Numbered from the stretch's first letter, positions 21,587 to 31,557 are shown. The stretch is 64,000 nt of DNA from Cryobacterium sp. Y29 (GCF_002929825.1 NZ_PJJN01000035.1:280208-344207); one strand, 5' to 3'. Numbers and translations are program-made. The notes: generated by a model not told the origin, from the letters alone.

Positions 21587-22126
21587 TCAGGCCTCGCTTT
21601 CATCTTGATGAGCCGTAGCGGCAATGGTTCGGATCGAGTCGACGAGGCGAGCACGATCATTGGGATCGATGATGCGAAAGAAGCTGTCAACGGCGCGGCG
21701 GTCGTCGGGCCCGGCAGTGGCGCCCGGAGCGAGACGCCAGCCCAGGCAGACCAGACCGTCGGTTTCGACCACCCGGTCGATGGCCACCTGGGCCGCACCA
21801 ACCGCGTCGATGGCGCTGGCAGCAATGAACACCGGCTGGTTACCATCGAGGTCGAGCGTCACGCCGGCCTCGGTCACGGTGACAGCGGCGCGAGCCCGAA
21901 AGCCCAGCCCGCGAATAGCCAGCCGCTCGAGCGGCGCATCGCGGGGGGTGGTCGCCACATAGTAGGTCGCGGCACCGGCCAGTGCCGCTCCGGTGTCCTC
22001 CGGCATCGGGTAGCCGGCGGCAAGGGCGCCATCTCGTCGACTGCGCTTGCGCCAACTGCGCCACATGAGCACGAGAACGCCGAGCAGAACAAGGCCTGTG
22101 ATGATGGCGGGAATGGACCTATCCAT
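21587..22126 (-). CDS. PH-like membrane protein of the pyrimidine operon
   Basis: A 179-residue protein with one N-terminal membrane helix (about 5-22), a basic stop-transfer sequence [10 protein letters not shown] and a beta-rich cytosolic domain. Actinobacteria commonly carry such a gene between pyrC and carA (the M. tuberculosis Rv1382 position), and its function is unknown. It overlaps pyrC by eight bases and is followed by carA after one base, so it is co-translated with enzymes of UMP synthesis. A role in the pathway is inferred only from position. Confidence 0.82.
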   Translation of the reverse strand: MDRSIPAIITGLVLLGVLVLMWRSWRKRSRRDGALAAGYPMPEDTGAALAGAATYYVATTPRDAPLERLAIRGLGFRARAAVTVTEAGVTLDLDGNQPVFIAASAIDAVGAAQVAIDRVVETDGLVCLGWRLAPGATAGPDDRRAVDSFFRIIDPNDRARLVDSIRTIAATAHQDESEA

Positions 22127-23486
22127 GGGTGACTACTCCTCGGGCGTGGCCGGCTATCTCAAGGCTGCTGCGAACCGCGCCGTCGAGCATCGTGGCATAG
22201 CCACGGTGGAACGTCGCTCGCACGTCGCCGGGCAGCGTCATGGACAGGTAGGGCGAGTTCGAGCTGGTACCAGCCAGGTCGGCGCGGCCGAAAACTCGGG
22301 TCGCTGCCGGGTCGTAGAGCGCCAGCTCGGCCGGCGAACCGACCGCGATCGGGTTGCCCTGACCGGCCAGGCCACCGATACGGGCCGGGGTGCGCGACAG
22401 AACGCGTTCGATGTCGGCCCAGTCGAGCAGCCCGGTGGCGACAACGGCGGCATGCACGACCGAGAGAGCCGATTCCAGCCCCACCATGCCATTGGCGGCG
22501 GCATCCCACTCGCAGTCCTTGCTTTCGGCTGGATGCGGTGCGTGGTCGGTCGCGACGATGTCGATCGTGCCGTCGGCTAGTCCGACGCGCAGCGCCTCGA
22601 CGTCTTCGCGGCTGCGCAGCGGCGGATTCACCTTGAACCGGGCATCGTAGCCGCGCACGAGGTCTTCGGTCAGCAGCAGGTGGTGCGGGGTGACCTCGGC
22701 CGTCACGTTGATGCCGCGAGCCTTGGCCCAGCGGATCACGTCGACCGAACCGGCCGTGGAGACGTGGCAGACGTGCAGGCGGGACCCGACGTGTTCGGCC
22801 AACAGGACATCGCGGGCGATGATCGACTCTTCGGCGACGGCTGGCCAGCCGATGAGACCGAGCTCACCGGAGAGGGCGCCCTCGTTCATCTGGGCTTTTT
22901 CGGTGAGGCGTGGTTCCTGAGAGTGCTGCGCGATGACGCCGTCGAAGGCCTTGACGTACTCGAGGGCACGGCGCATGAGGAGCGGGTCCGAGACGCAGAA
23001 TCCGTCGTCCGAGAACACCCGCACGCGAGCCCTGCTCGATGCCATGGCTCCGAGTTCGGCGAGCTGTTTGCCGGCCAGGCCAACGGTGACGGCGCCGATC
23101 GGCTGAACGTCGACGTAGCCGGCGCTCTCGCCGAGGGCGAGTACTTGCTCGACCACCCCGGCAGTGTCCTGGGCCGGCAGGGTGTTGGCCATGGCGAACA
23201 CACTCGTGAACCCACCCCGGGCAGCGGCGCGGCTGCCGCTCAGCACGGTTTCGCTGTGCTCGTAGCCGGGTTCGCGCAGATGGGCGTGCAGGTCGACCAA
23301 GCCGGGCAGCGCGATGAGGCCGTCGGCGTCGAGCACGCGCGCGCCGCTCGGGGACAGGCCGGTCCCGAGCTCGGCGATACGCCCGGCAGCGAGACGGATG
23401 TCGGTGCGCGTGCCGTCCGGCAAGGTCGCGCCGCGAATGAGCCAGGGTTCGTGCACGTCGTGTTGCTGTAATCCGTCAATCGACAT
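22119..23486 (-). CDS. pyrC: dihydroorotase
   Basis: A 455-residue amidohydrolase that closes carbamoyl aspartate to dihydroorotate. The metal-binding HAHLREPG motif and the downstream ATDHAPHP motif are intact, with CHVSTAGS and [11 protein letters not shown] between them. It belongs to the long, class I-like group of Gram-positive bacteria. The ATG at 23486 overlaps the pyrB end by 11 bases; a longer upstream frame is spurious. It is followed by the PH-like protein. Confidence 0.96.
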   Translation of the reverse strand: MSIDGLQQHDVHEPWLIRGATLPDGTRTDIRLAAGRIAELGTGLSPSGARVLDADGLIALPGLVDLHAHLREPGYEHSETVLSGSRAAARGGFTSVFAMANTLPAQDTAGVVEQVLALGESAGYVDVQPIGAVTVGLAGKQLAELGAMASSRARVRVFSDDGFCVSDPLLMRRALEYVKAFDGVIAQHSQEPRLTEKAQMNEGALSGELGLIGWPAVAEESIIARDVLLAEHVGSRLHVCHVSTAGSVDVIRWAKARGINVTAEVTPHHLLLTEDLVRGYDARFKVNPPLRSREDVEALRVGLADGTIDIVATDHAPHPAESKDCEWDAAANGMVGLESALSVVHAAVVATGLLDWADIERVLSRTPARIGGLAGQGNPIAVGSPAELALYDPAATRVFGRADLAGTSSNSPYLSMTLPGDVRATFHRGYATMLDGAVRSSLEIAGHARGVVTHG

Positions 23487-24438
23487 TCTTCGATTCCTTC
23501 CGATCACCGGATAAGAGCAAATAGAGCGCGGCCATCCGCACGGAGACACCGTTCGTGACCTGTTCCAGTACGGTCGAATTCGCGGAGTCGGCCGCCGCCG
23601 AGGAAATCTCCAGACCACGATTCATCGGGCCGGGATGCATAACAATGCTAGCCGGACCGAGTCGGCCAAATCGCGCGTCGTCGAGTCCCCAGACCCGGGA
23701 GTACTCGCGGCTGCTCGGAAAAAACGCTGCGTTCATCCGTTCGGTCTGGATGCGCAGCATCATGACCACGTCGGGGCCGGCATCGATCGCATCATCGAGG
23801 TCAAAGCTGAAGCGAGCCGGCCACAGTGCGGTGTTACTCGGCAACAGGGTGGGCGGGGCGACGAACGTGACCTCCGCGCCGAGGGTGGTGAGCAGCCAGA
23901 GGTTGGAGCGGGCCACCCGGGAGTGCAGTACGTCGCCGACGATGGTGACCGTGACCCCGTCGAGTCCCCGGCTACGGGAGGCCTGGCCGTGGATGCGACG
24001 GCGGATGGTGAACGCGTCGAGCAGGGCCTGGGTGGGATGCTCGTGGGTGCCGTCGCCGGCGTTGATGATGCCGGCGTCGATCCACCCGCTCGCAGCGAGC
24101 ACGGCGGGGGCTCCTGAGGCTGGATGGCGAATGACGACGCCGTCTGCACCGATTGCGGCGAGGGTCTGAGCGGTATCTTTCAAACTTTCACCCTTCGACA
24201 CGCTCGATCCCTTGGCGCTGAAGTTGATCACGTCGGCGCTGAGTCGCTTCGCAGCCGCCTCAAAGGAAATGCGGGTGCGGGTGGAGTCCTCGAAAAAAAG
24301 GTTCACCACGGTCTTGCCACGCAGGGTCGGGAGCTTTTTGACCTCGCGCTGTGCGACATCCGCCATGTCTTCGGCAATGTCGAGCAGGTTGATGGCCTCG
24401 TCGCGGGAGACGTCCTTGGTGGAGAGAAGGTGCCTCAT
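23476..24438 (-). CDS. pyrB: aspartate carbamoyltransferase catalytic subunit
   Basis: A 320-residue transferase joining carbamoyl phosphate and aspartate. The carbamoyl phosphate site STRTR is at 52-56, and HPTQALLD and the aspartate-binding GPMNRGLEI (near the C-terminus) are present. There is no pyrI regulatory subunit nearby, as usual for Gram-positive bacteria. ATGA overlap with pyrR. Confidence 0.97.
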   Translation of the reverse strand: MRHLLSTKDVSRDEAINLLDIAEDMADVAQREVKKLPTLRGKTVVNLFFEDSTRTRISFEAAAKRLSADVINFSAKGSSVSKGESLKDTAQTLAAIGADGVVIRHPASGAPAVLAASGWIDAGIINAGDGTHEHPTQALLDAFTIRRRIHGQASRSRGLDGVTVTIVGDVLHSRVARSNLWLLTTLGAEVTFVAPPTLLPSNTALWPARFSFDLDDAIDAGPDVVMMLRIQTERMNAAFFPSSREYSRVWGLDDARFGRLGPASIVMHPGPMNRGLEISSAAADSANSTVLEQVTNGVSVRMAALYLLLSGDRKESKNVD

Positions 24439-24977
24439 CGGTCACTCCGTCCATCGATCGAGACGGATTCGTCACCGTCGATCTCTTCGAGGTGCACGTT
24501 GATGCGCTCGTCAGCAGCCGTCGGCAGGTTTCGCCCGACGAAGTCGGCGCGAATCGGCAGTTCACGATGGCCGCGATCAACGAGCACGGCCAGGCGCACG
24601 ATGTTCGGGCGACCGTGGTCGCCGAGCGCGTCGAGGGCGCTGCGGATGGTGCGCCCCGAGTACAGCACGTCATCGACGAGCACGACGGTAGCATCGTCGA
24701 TGCGACCAGGAACCTCAGTGCGCGACGGCGTGCGGGTACGTCCGTGGGCGAGATCGTCACGATACAGCGTCACGTCGAGCGATCCGACCCGAAGGGCGGT
24801 TGCCGCTGGTTCGATCCGCTGGATGATCTCGGCGATGCGGCGGGCGAGGATCACGCCCCGCGTCGGGATGCCGAGAATGACGAGGTTGTCCGGCCCCCGA
24901 TTGGACTCCAGGATCTCGTGGGAAATTCGAGTCAACGCGCGGGTGATGTCAGCTTGGGTGAGCACAATGTGCACCAA
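24435..24977 (-). CDS. pyrR: PyrR, pyrimidine operon regulator/uracil phosphoribosyltransferase-like
   Basis: A 180-residue protein of the PRPP-binding fold, with [10 protein letters not shown] at 101-110. In Gram-positive bacteria PyrR binds the pyr leader RNA when UMP is high and blocks expression, by attenuation or by covering the ribosome site. The start is a TTG at 24977 (GGAGG seven bases upstream) or the next codon, GTG at 24974. A hairpin directly upstream looks like its target, so the pyr genes from here to pyrF are probably self-regulated. Confidence 0.96.
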   Translation of the reverse strand: MVHIVLTQADITRALTRISHEILESNRGPDNLVILGIPTRGVILARRIAEIIQRIEPAATALRVGSLDVTLYRDDLAHGRTRTPSRTEVPGRIDDATVVLVDDVLYSGRTIRSALDALGDHGRPNIVRLAVLVDRGHRELPIRADFVGRNLPTAADERINVHLEEIDGDESVSIDGRSDR

Positions 24978-24982
24978 ATGCC

Positions 24983-25009
24983 GACCTCCTTCCCCGTCTC
25001 ACAGGACGG
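24983..25009 (-). promoter_or_regulatory. candidate PyrR-binding hairpin over the pyrR ribosome site
   Basis: On the transcribed strand the leader reads ATCCGTC, loop CTGTGA, GACGG, then GGAAGGAGGTCGG before the TTG start. The five-base stem (25005-25009 with 24994-24998) and the GUGA-type loop resemble the PyrR anti-antiterminator/binding loop, which in actinobacteria sits next to the ribosome site. No terminator follows, so translational repression rather than attenuation is likely. Assignment is by pattern, not by model search. Confidence 0.65.
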
Positions 25010-25088
25010 ATCATTAAAGGATGTCTGATTGTCAGTAGCTTACCGTTGGCGCCGTTGTCTGCGCACCACCGGCTTCAGGGGAAGCGAA

Positions 25089-26061
25089 TTACGAAAAAGC
25101 AGCGGCAACGAAAGCCTGAAATTCGGCTCGGTCAAGGTTGCTGCCGGTGTACAGCGCCCCGTCAACGAGCACGGTTGGGGTGCCCTGAATAGACGCGACC
25201 TCTGCTCCGGCGATCGGCCCGGTCACGGCTGTTTCGGTGTTCTGCTGCGACCAGGTCTGATATTTTCCAGCTGCAACGCAGTCGGCGATGCTGACCGCAC
25301 CGGACGCGAGGTCTACGAGTTGGCTATTACTGAGCCCGGTCGTCTGTTCGAGTGGTTGCTTGGCGAACAACGCTGACAGATAGTCGAGGGTCTGATCGGA
25401 GTTCAGGGTGGCCTGGCAGGTCAGCGCTGCGGATGCGCGGCTGGAGTAGTTCGTGCCCTGAGAGACTCGGTCGAGAAAGGTGAGCGAGTGCACCCGGAGG
25501 GTGATGACACCGCTTTCCACACCCGCGGCCAACAGTTCTCCGTTGGTCTCCTCGAACTGGGCGCAGAACGGGCACATCAAATCCACGTACTCGTCGACGA
25601 TGACGGCGCCGGTACCGAATTCGAGATATCCGCCATCGAAGTTGGCTGCGCCCAGCTGACCGGTCGGCACCGGTGCCGTAGATTCCGTCGGCGTCGAGGA
25701 GGTCAGGCCTGCATTCAGCGCGACGAAGAATGCTCCGGCAGCGGAGGCGAACACGATCAGCAACACAACCAGAAGGGCCGTCACAGCAACGTGGACGTAT
25801 CCGATGATGAGACCGGCCAGCGCAAAGCCGCGGCCGAGTTCGCCGCGTGCGCGAATCTGCCCCAGCGCGATGTGCCCCGTGATGATTCCGACGAGACCAA
25901 CGAAGAACGAAGAACGACGACGCGAGGGACACAATCGCCAGGGTGTTGGTCTTCGGTACGGTCGCAAACGAAACGACCGGCCCCGGCAGCGGCAGCGGCG
26001 GCGCATATGAGTTGGGCGGCAACGGCTCGTCGCGGAAGCCGTTCGGTCCGACGCTATCCAT
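25089..26061 (-). pseudogene. DUF4190 membrane protein with DsbA/thioredoxin-like domain, frameshifted
   Basis: The gene starts at the ATG at 26061 and reads a Pro-rich head, then NTLAIVSLASSFF, and breaks at about 25905. The sense continues one frame over as FVGLVGIITGHIALGQIR with the rest of a DUF4190-type two-helix unit, a further hydrophobic region and a thioredoxin-fold domain with active-site CPFC (codons near 25574-25563). The break coincides with a perfect 7-bp duplication (GAAGAAC twice, 25902-25915). Removing one copy restores one frame of about 320 residues. The intact form would be a membrane-anchored thiol oxidoreductase. It may be an inactive allele, a phase-variable gene or an assembly error. 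Confidence 0.8.
25902..25915. repeat. 7-bp tandem duplication causing a frameshift
   Basis: GAAGAAC occurs twice head to tail on the plus strand inside the DUF4190/DsbA-like gene. The duplication adds seven bases and therefore shifts the frame. Confidence 0.9.
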
Positions 26062-26126
26062 ATTCGTGTCCTTCAGTGACGTCGAGGCGCGCCCGGCAAC
26101 AGCCGAGCCTGCCGGTCGGGCCGTTC

Positions 26127-26250
26127 GGCAGACGGCGCGGTCTGGGCGATCTTGCCGAGCAGTCCGTTGACAAACCCGGCCGGGTCGTTAGGCCGACGGC
26201 GCGGTTTGGGCGATCTTGCCGAGCAGTCCGTTGACAAAACCGGCCGAGTC
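26127..26250. repeat. tandem duplication of the nusB 3' end (two 60-bp copies)
   Basis: Positions 26191-26250 (last 20 codons of nusB) and 26127-26186 are 60-bp copies with four mismatches, separated by four bases that include the TAA of nusB. The left copy still reads [21 protein letters not shown] and runs on into about 17 further residues, so it may be the original nusB tail, with the right copy added later, or the reverse. Confidence 0.88.
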
Positions 26251-26607
26251 ATCCGTTGAAAAAATCTTGGCGGCTTCGACGGCTTCATCGATGGCGACGG
26301 CGTGCGGTACTGCGTCGTTGTACAGGATCTCCCAGATACCGATCCGCAATATGGCGCGGTCGATGTTGGGCATGCGAGCGAGCGACCAGCCTTGCGAGTA
26401 AGTCTCGATCAGTTCGTCGATCTCTTCGCGGTGGTCGACGACCCCGTCGACGAGCTCCCGGGCATACAGCCAGGACACCAGGCGGGCTGGCTCGCTGGCT
26501 GCGCGCTCAGCCTCGATCGCGAGCGACTCCGGAATGCTGATCTGGCGCACATCCGCGATGTACAGGATGTCAATGGCGCGCTTACGAGCCTTGGTACGTG
26601 CGCTCAT
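26188..26607 (-). CDS. nusB: transcription antitermination factor NusB
   Basis: A 139-residue all-helical protein that binds boxA RNA together with S10 (NusE) to keep rRNA transcription from terminating. Motifs [23 protein letters not shown] and the C-terminal [13 protein letters not shown] are typical. The ATG overlaps the efp stop (ATGA). The gene ends at a TAA that lies next to a tandem copy of its last 60 bases. Confidence 0.95.
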   Translation of the reverse strand: MSARTKARKRAIDILYIADVRQISIPESLAIEAERAASEPARLVSWLYARELVDGVVDHREEIDELIETYSQGWSLARMPNIDRAILRIGIWEILYNDAVPHAVAIDEAVEAAKIFSTDDSAGFVNGLLGKIAQTAPSA

Positions 26608-27167
26608 TCGTTGACGCGGCCGAGGTAGTCGCCGGTGCGGGTGTCGACCTTGACCTTGGTGCCCTGCTCCAGAAACAGCGGAACCTGAATCTGGTAGCCG
26701 GTCTCCACTGTGGCCGGCTTGGTGCCGCCGGTGGAGCGGTCGCCCTGCAGGCCTGGCTCGGTGTAGGTGATTTCCAGGGTGACGGATGCCGGCAGCTCGA
26801 CGTACAGCGGGTTGCCGTTGTGCAGGGCCACGGTCACGGCCTGGTTTTCGAGCATGAAGTTGCTCGCATCACCCACGACCGCAGCGGAGACGGTGATCTG
26901 GTCGTAGTCGGCGACGTCCATGAAGACGTAGGCCTCGCCGTCGTTGTAAAGGTACTGAAAGTCGCGACGATCAACGTTTTCGGTCTCAATCTTGGCGCCG
27001 GCGTTGAACGTGCGGTCAACGGTCTTACCCGAGACGACGTTCTTCATCTTGGTACGAACGAAGGCGCCACCCTTGCCCGGCTTGACGTGCTGAAACTCGA
27101 CGACGGCCCAGAGCTGGCCATCCATGTTGAGTACGACGCCGTTTCTGATATCAGCGGTAGAAGCCAT
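26604..27167 (-). CDS. efp: translation elongation factor P
   Basis: A 187-residue factor that rescues ribosomes stalled on polyproline. The three beta-barrel domains are complete. The loop [15 protein letters not shown] contains the Lys that is the modification site in other bacteria. The true start is the ATG at 27167; the longer frame upstream is unsupported. It is coupled to nusB, as in most actinobacteria, and aroQ lies 106 bases upstream. Confidence 0.97.
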   Translation of the reverse strand: MASTADIRNGVVLNMDGQLWAVVEFQHVKPGKGGAFVRTKMKNVVSGKTVDRTFNAGAKIETENVDRRDFQYLYNDGEAYVFMDVADYDQITVSAAVVGDASNFMLENQAVTVALHNGNPLYVELPASVTLEITYTEPGLQGDRSTGGTKPATVETGYQIQVPLFLEQGTKVKVDTRTGDYLGRVNE

Positions 27168-27273
27168 GGGAGGGGTGTTCCGTTCAATTGATAAGGTGCG
27201 CGGGTGCAAATGGCACCGTGTGAAGTCTAGGTGCCGAAGCCACAAGCGCCAAAGGCACCGTTTCGACCCTGCG

Positions 27274-27708
27274 TCACGAAGCGGTGACGAAGTCCAGTGC
27301 CAACCGGTAGGAGTCGAAGCCAAGACCGGCAATGACACCGGTCGCGATGGCGCTCACCACACTCGTGTGGCGGAACGTCTCACGAGCGTGCGGGTTCGAG
27401 ATGTGCACCTCGATCAACGGCAGGCCAGCCTTAGTGACGAGGGCAGCGGCATCCCTCAGCGCGTAGCTGTAGTGCGTGAACGCTGCCGGATTCAGAATGA
27501 CCGGCATCCGCTCGTCAACAGCCTCGTAGAGCCAGTGGATCAGCTCAGCCTCGTCGTCGGTCTGTCGCAGGTCAATCGTGACCCCGTCACGAGCGGATGC
27601 GACGAGCAGCTCGCGCAGGTCCTCCAGGTTCGCCGACCCGTAAACGTCCGGCTCGCGACTACCCAGGCGCCCGAGGTTCGGACCGTTCAGAACCAGCACT
27701 GTACTCAT
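27274..27708 (-). CDS. aroQ: 3-dehydroquinate dehydratase, type II
   Basis: A 144-residue dodecameric-type enzyme for the third shikimate step. Motifs [34 protein letters not shown] and [12 protein letters not shown] carry the catalytic Tyr/Arg loop and His. Its usual neighbour aroB lies 4 kb away (32081), separated by an inverted aldehyde dehydrogenase cassette. Confidence 0.96.
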   Translation of the reverse strand: MSTVLVLNGPNLGRLGSREPDVYGSANLEDLRELLVASARDGVTIDLRQTDDEAELIHWLYEAVDERMPVILNPAAFTHYSYALRDAAALVTKAGLPLIEVHISNPHARETFRHTSVVSAIATGVIAGLGFDSYRLALDFVTAS

Positions 27709-27757
27709 CCACTCAGCCTAGGCCGTCCCCGTGCAGCTGCCGTGTCGGCAGCCTCCG

Positions 27758-28156
27758 TCAGGGAGTGAGTACGGCCACGCCGTCATCGTGGGCGACGAAC
27801 AGGCCGGTAATGCGCATGAGTTTGCCAAAGGACTCGGTCAGTTCCACTGCCCAGGCCTGGTCTGGGGCGGTGCGGGCCGCTGACCCTGGTCGTTCCAGGG
27901 TCACTATGAGGCTGCCTCCCGGGGCGTCCCTGGCCAGGATTTCATTGATTCTCACGGCGAACGGTCGCACCGAACCCGGTTCCGGCCGGAGCGGAATGCC
28001 GTCGATGGGAATCATCAGCGGGAGCTGTTGCCCGTGGGCGTCGAGAACCATAAGCCAGAGCTGGCGGCGGATGGCGTAGCCGATCAGGTCGAAAACCCGT
28101 GCCTTGGCCTGCACCACAGTGCTCACGGGCGGAGCGTCGTCGATGTTGATTGTCAT
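27758..28156 (-). CDS. hypothetical protein
   Basis: A 132-residue soluble protein I do not recognise. It has no membrane helix, signal peptide or obvious catalytic motif; the sequence alternates short beta-like and helical runs (QLWLMVLDAHGQQLPLMIPI, FAVRINEIL, WAVELTESFG). Codon use looks native to the genome. It reads towards aroQ with a 49-bp gap, so it may join that transcript. A perfect DnaA-box-like 9-mer lies upstream. Confidence 0.7.
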   Translation of the reverse strand: MTINIDDAPPVSTVVQAKARVFDLIGYAIRRQLWLMVLDAHGQQLPLMIPIDGIPLRPEPGSVRPFAVRINEILARDAPGGSLIVTLERPGSAARTAPDQAWAVELTESFGKLMRITGLFVAHDDGVAVLTP

Positions 28157-28192
28157 GTGCCCAGCATGAGCCGGTCTCGCGGTCGCGGAGAA

Positions 28193-28201
28193 TTATCCAC
28201 A
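28193..28201 (+). other. DnaA-box-like 9-mer
   Basis: A perfect TTATCCACA just upstream of the hypothetical gene. Single consensus DnaA boxes occur outside the origin in many bacteria. There is no origin context here. Confidence 0.45.
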
Positions 28202-28255
28202 GGAATTTCCTGAATCCGCTCGGCTGTGGGTATCTTTCGGCGGGCGTCCGGTCGT

Positions 28256-28351
28256 CCGGTCGTCGGCGATGGCGACGTTGCGATTCAATCCGGTCGTCGG
28301 CGATGGCGACGTTGCGATTCAATCCGGTCGTCGGCGACGTTGCGGTTCAAT
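28256..28351. repeat. 34-bp tandem repeat, about 2.8 copies
   Basis: Two perfect copies begin CCGGTCGTCGGCGATGGCGA and end CGATTCAAT (28256-28289 and 28290-28323). A third copy from 28324 lacks six bases (TGGCGA) and carries a few changes; traces continue to about 28375. The array lies upstream of the GAF regulator. Confidence 0.88.
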
Positions 28352-28483
28352 TCGGGCGTCGGCGACGGCACGGTTCGGGCAGTTCGATGGTCAGCACACC
28401 CCGCTGCGGCAGTGCCCGTAGAATGAAACTGAAACGGCGGCCGCGGCAGCTGCGCCCGCTACTGCTAATGGAGGCAGACGCTG

Positions 28484-29848
28484 ATGGGACACGGCTTGAA
28501 GAGTACCTCGTCGGTTCCGTCCGGGTCGGCGCGCGCGAGTCTGCTCGCCCTGGAACGGGCCCACGAATCCGCCGTCACAGACCGAGTCTTCCAGTCCGGC
28601 GTGCGCCAGCTCGTGCAGGATTCCTGGCAGCGGTCGCTCTCTCTCAGCCTCGACCCCGGCAGTGTGGCAGCCGAGCGGGCGCTGACCGATATCGAACTGC
28701 GGGACCTGCGCAACCAGCATCCGCTCGCCACGGTATTACCCGTCGTGCAGAACCTGCTTATCCGCCACGCCTTTGATGCTGAGTTACTCGTGGCCATCGG
28801 CGACGAATCCGGCCGGTTGCTCTGGATCGACGGCGACCGGGCGCTGCGCCGCCAGGTCGAGGAAATGCTGTTCGTCGAGGGGGCGGACTGGTCAGAAAAA
28901 CGGGTCGGAACCAGCGCCCCCGGTACTGCACTGGCCCTGGACCGCGGTATTCAGATTCGGCGGGCCGAACACTTCAACGCCCTCGCGCACCCCTGGAGCT
29001 GCACGGCCGTACCCATCCACGATCCAGACACCGGCAAAATCCTCGGCGTGATCGACATCACCGGCGGCGATCAGGCGGTCGCACCGCAAACACTCCCCCT
29101 GGTTGAAGCTGCTGTCGCCGCGATGGAGGCAGAGTTGCGCATCCAGCGCCTCGGCCAGCCGAATTCTTCGCCGCGCGCCCGCCGGTCGCATACATCGCTA
29201 CCAACGACCGTGCGGCGACTGGCGCCGGCCGGTCTGAGTGTGCTCGGCACCGATCACGGCCAGTTATGCTGCGGCGGCAGCACCGTGGATGTCTCGCCCC
29301 GCCACACCGAGATTCTCACACTTCTCGCCTGGCACCGCGAAGGACTTTCCGCCGATCGTCTGGCCAGCTACCTCTTTGATCTGGACACAGCGGTGGAAAC
29401 GCTGCGCGCCGAAATGGTGAGGGTACGCAAGGTACTCGCCCTCCTCGATCCCTCGATCACGATCACCTCCCGACCGTATCGGCTGGAATCACGGCTCGAA
29501 CTCGATGCCCAACAGGTGTTGGCCTTTCTGGAGCGCGGCGCTCACCGGGTGGCTCTCGGCGCCTACCGCGGAGCTGTACTCCCAGGATCGTCCGCTCCCG
29601 GGATCATCGAAATCCGTTCAGAAGTGAGCAGCCGACTGCGCGAGGCAATGCTCGCGGATGCTTCGGTCGACCTGCTACTCACCTACGCGCGTACCGAAGA
29701 AGCCACCTGGGACACCGAAGTCTGGCGGGCCTGCCTCGAGCTGCTTCCGGCCCGATCGCCCAAACGTGCAACGGTCGTGGCGCATCTTGCGCGCATCGAA
29801 ATCGAAATCGGTGGCCGTCGCAACATTTCGCAACGTCCCCCCTCCTAG
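28484..29848 (+). CDS. GAF domain transcriptional regulator
   Basis: A 454-residue regulator. An N-terminal helical region (VQDSWQRSL) leads to a GAF domain at about 85-210 with the AcoR-like stretch GADWSEKRVGTSAPGTALAL and ending in TGKILGVIDITGGD. A linker and a C-terminal winged-helix-like region (about 265-330, VSPRHTEILTLLAWHREGLSADRLASYLF) follow. There is no AAA+ sigma-54 domain. The gene is 56 bases before the aldehyde dehydrogenase, so it probably senses an alcohol- or aldehyde-related signal and controls that gene. The ATG has GGAGG nine bases upstream. Confidence 0.82.
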   Translation: MGHGLKSTSSVPSGSARASLLALERAHESAVTDRVFQSGVRQLVQDSWQRSLSLSLDPGSVAAERALTDIELRDLRNQHPLATVLPVVQNLLIRHAFDAELLVAIGDESGRLLWIDGDRALRRQVEEMLFVEGADWSEKRVGTSAPGTALALDRGIQIRRAEHFNALAHPWSCTAVPIHDPDTGKILGVIDITGGDQAVAPQTLPLVEAAVAAMEAELRIQRLGQPNSSPRARRSHTSLPTTVRRLAPAGLSVLGTDHGQLCCGGSTVDVSPRHTEILTLLAWHREGLSADRLASYLFDLDTAVETLRAEMVRVRKVLALLDPSITITSRPYRLESRLELDAQQVLAFLERGAHRVALGAYRGAVLPGSSAPGIIEIRSEVSSRLREAMLADASVDLLLTYARTEEATWDTEVWRACLELLPARSPKRATVVAHLARIEIEIGGRRNISQRPPS

Positions 29849-29904
29849 AGTCGAGTTAGGCCGCAGGTTTGCGAGCCCGACACCGTCGTCGAAAGAGGAG
29901 TGAC

Positions 29905-31428
29905 ATGACCGTCTATTCAGTCCCAGGAGCACCCGGCTCCAAAATTACCTTCAAGTCCCGCTACGAGAACTGGATCGGCGGCGAGTGGGTCGCCCCCGTC
30001 AAAGGCCAGTACTTCGAAGACATCACCCCGGTCACCGGCAAGGCGTTCACCGAAGTCGCTCGGGGCACCGCCGAAGACATTGAACTAGCGCTCGATGCCG
30101 CCCACAAGGCCGCTCCCGCCTGGGGTAAGACCAGTCCCGCCGAGCGCGCCGCGGTGCTGGGCAAGATCGCCGACCTCATCGACGCCAATGTCGAAATGCT
30201 CGCCGTCGCCGAAACCTGGGACAACGGCAAGGCCATTCGCGAAACGATCAATGCCGACATTCCCCTCGCCGCCGACCACTTTCGCTACTTCGCCGCGGCG
30301 ATCCGCGCCCAGGATGGCGACCACGCCCAGCTCGACGGCGACACGGTCTCGTATCAGTTCCACGAGCCGCTCGGCGTCGTCGGCCAGATCATTCCGTGGA
30401 ACTTCCCCATTTTGATGGCCGTCTGGAAGCTGGCCCCCGCCCTCGCCGCCGGCAATGCGGTCGTCCTCAAGCCAGCAGAGCAGACCCCGGTCTCGATTCT
30501 CGTGCTAATGGAGCTCATCGGCGACATCCTCCCCCCGGGAGTGGTCAACATCGTCAACGGTTTCGGCCTCGAGGCCGGCAAGCCGCTCGCCTCAAGCAAC
30601 CGCATCCGCAAGATCGCCTTCACCGGGGAAACCACCACCGGCCGCCTGATTCTTCAGTACGCTTCGGCCAATATCATCCCGTCGACCGTCGAGCTCGGCG
30701 GTAAGAGCCCGAACATCTTCTTCAGTGACGTTGCAGAAGCGAAGGATGCTTTCTACGACAAGGCGCAGGAAGGTTTCGTGCTGTTCGCCTTCAACCAGGG
30801 CGAGGTCTGTACGGCCCCCAGCCGGGCGCTGCTGCAGAAGCCGATCTACGACAGCTTCCTCGGGGACGCGGTCACCCGCGCCAGAAAGATCATCCAGGGC
30901 AACCCGCTCGACACGGACACCCAGATGGGCGCACAGGCCAGCAACGACCAGCTCGAGAAGATCCTGTCGTACATCGATATCGGCACCAAGGAGGGCGCGA
31001 AACTGGCGCTCGGCGGTGAACGTGCCGATCTTGGCGGTGACCTCACCGACGGCTACTACGTGCAGCCGACCATCTTCGAGGGCCACAACAAGATGCGCCT
31101 GTTCCAGGAGGAGATCTTCGGACCGGTACTCGCCGTGACGAGCTTCACGGATTATGACGACGCTATCTCCATCGCCAACGACACCATCTATGGCCTCGGA
31201 GCCGGTGTCTGGTCGCGCAACGGCAACGTCGCCTACCGGGCCGGCCGCGACATCCAGGCCGGCCGTGTCTGGGTGAACAACTATCACGCCTACCCGGCCG
31301 GCGCGGCATTCGGCGGTTACAAGAGCTCCGGCATCGGCCGGGAGAACAACAAGCTCGCGCTCGGTCACTACCAGCAAACCAAGAACCTGCTGGTTTCCTA
31401 CTCCGAAAATAAGCTCGGCTTCTTCTAA
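29905..31428 (+). CDS. aldehyde dehydrogenase (acetaldehyde dehydrogenase ExaC/AldB-like)
   Basis: A 507-residue NAD-dependent enzyme. The general base Glu264 (VELGGKSPN) and the catalytic Cys302 ([10 protein letters not shown]) are present, and IPWNFP and the NAD-binding FTGETTTG complete the family pattern. The form and the DUF779 neighbour match aldehyde dehydrogenases acting on acetaldehyde in ethanol use. The ATG at 29905 has GAGGAG upstream; the longer frame from 29869 is unlikely. It lies in a plus-strand cassette between two minus-strand aro genes. Confidence 0.94.
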   Translation: MTVYSVPGAPGSKITFKSRYENWIGGEWVAPVKGQYFEDITPVTGKAFTEVARGTAEDIELALDAAHKAAPAWGKTSPAERAAVLGKIADLIDANVEMLAVAETWDNGKAIRETINADIPLAADHFRYFAAAIRAQDGDHAQLDGDTVSYQFHEPLGVVGQIIPWNFPILMAVWKLAPALAAGNAVVLKPAEQTPVSILVLMELIGDILPPGVVNIVNGFGLEAGKPLASSNRIRKIAFTGETTTGRLILQYASANIIPSTVELGGKSPNIFFSDVAEAKDAFYDKAQEGFVLFAFNQGEVCTAPSRALLQKPIYDSFLGDAVTRARKIIQGNPLDTDTQMGAQASNDQLEKILSYIDIGTKEGAKLALGGERADLGGDLTDGYYVQPTIFEGHNKMRLFQEEIFGPVLAVTSFTDYDDAISIANDTIYGLGAGVWSRNGNVAYRAGRDIQAGRVWVNNYHAYPAGAAFGGYKSSGIGRENNKLALGHYQQTKNLLVSYSENKLGFF

Positions 31429-31492
31429 ACCGATCAATCGGGCCGCCGAGCAGCCCTATCGGTGGGAGTTCGCTGGAGATCTGGCCCGGGGG

Positions 31493-31525
31493 CTGCCAAC
31501 GACGTAACGTCGTAGGCAGCTCCTT
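31493..31525 (+). terminator. stem-loop with U-run after the aldehyde dehydrogenase
   Basis: Arms CTGCCAACGACG (31493-31504) and CGTCGTAGGCAG (31508-31519) pair with one mismatch around a three-base loop and are followed by CTCCTTTT. It probably ends or attenuates transcription between the dehydrogenase and DUF779, so DUF779 would be made at a lower level. Confidence 0.6.
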
Positions 31526-31557
31526 TTATCATCATCCGTCTAGCAGGAGGTCAGTCA

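Larger units (their letters stand above)
28157..28483. other. 327-bp gap between divergent genes
   Basis: This gap must hold the promoters of the minus-strand hypothetical gene and the plus-strand GAF regulator. It contains a TTATCCACA 9-mer (28193-28201) and a decaying 34-bp tandem repeat (28256-28351 and beyond). I see no RNA gene or convincing ORF. The repeat would be translatable in a plus-strand frame, but without family resemblance. Confidence 0.7.

Noticed and set aside
28256..28380. CRISPR array
   Set aside because: The 34-bp units are contiguous, with no unique spacers, and no cas genes are near.
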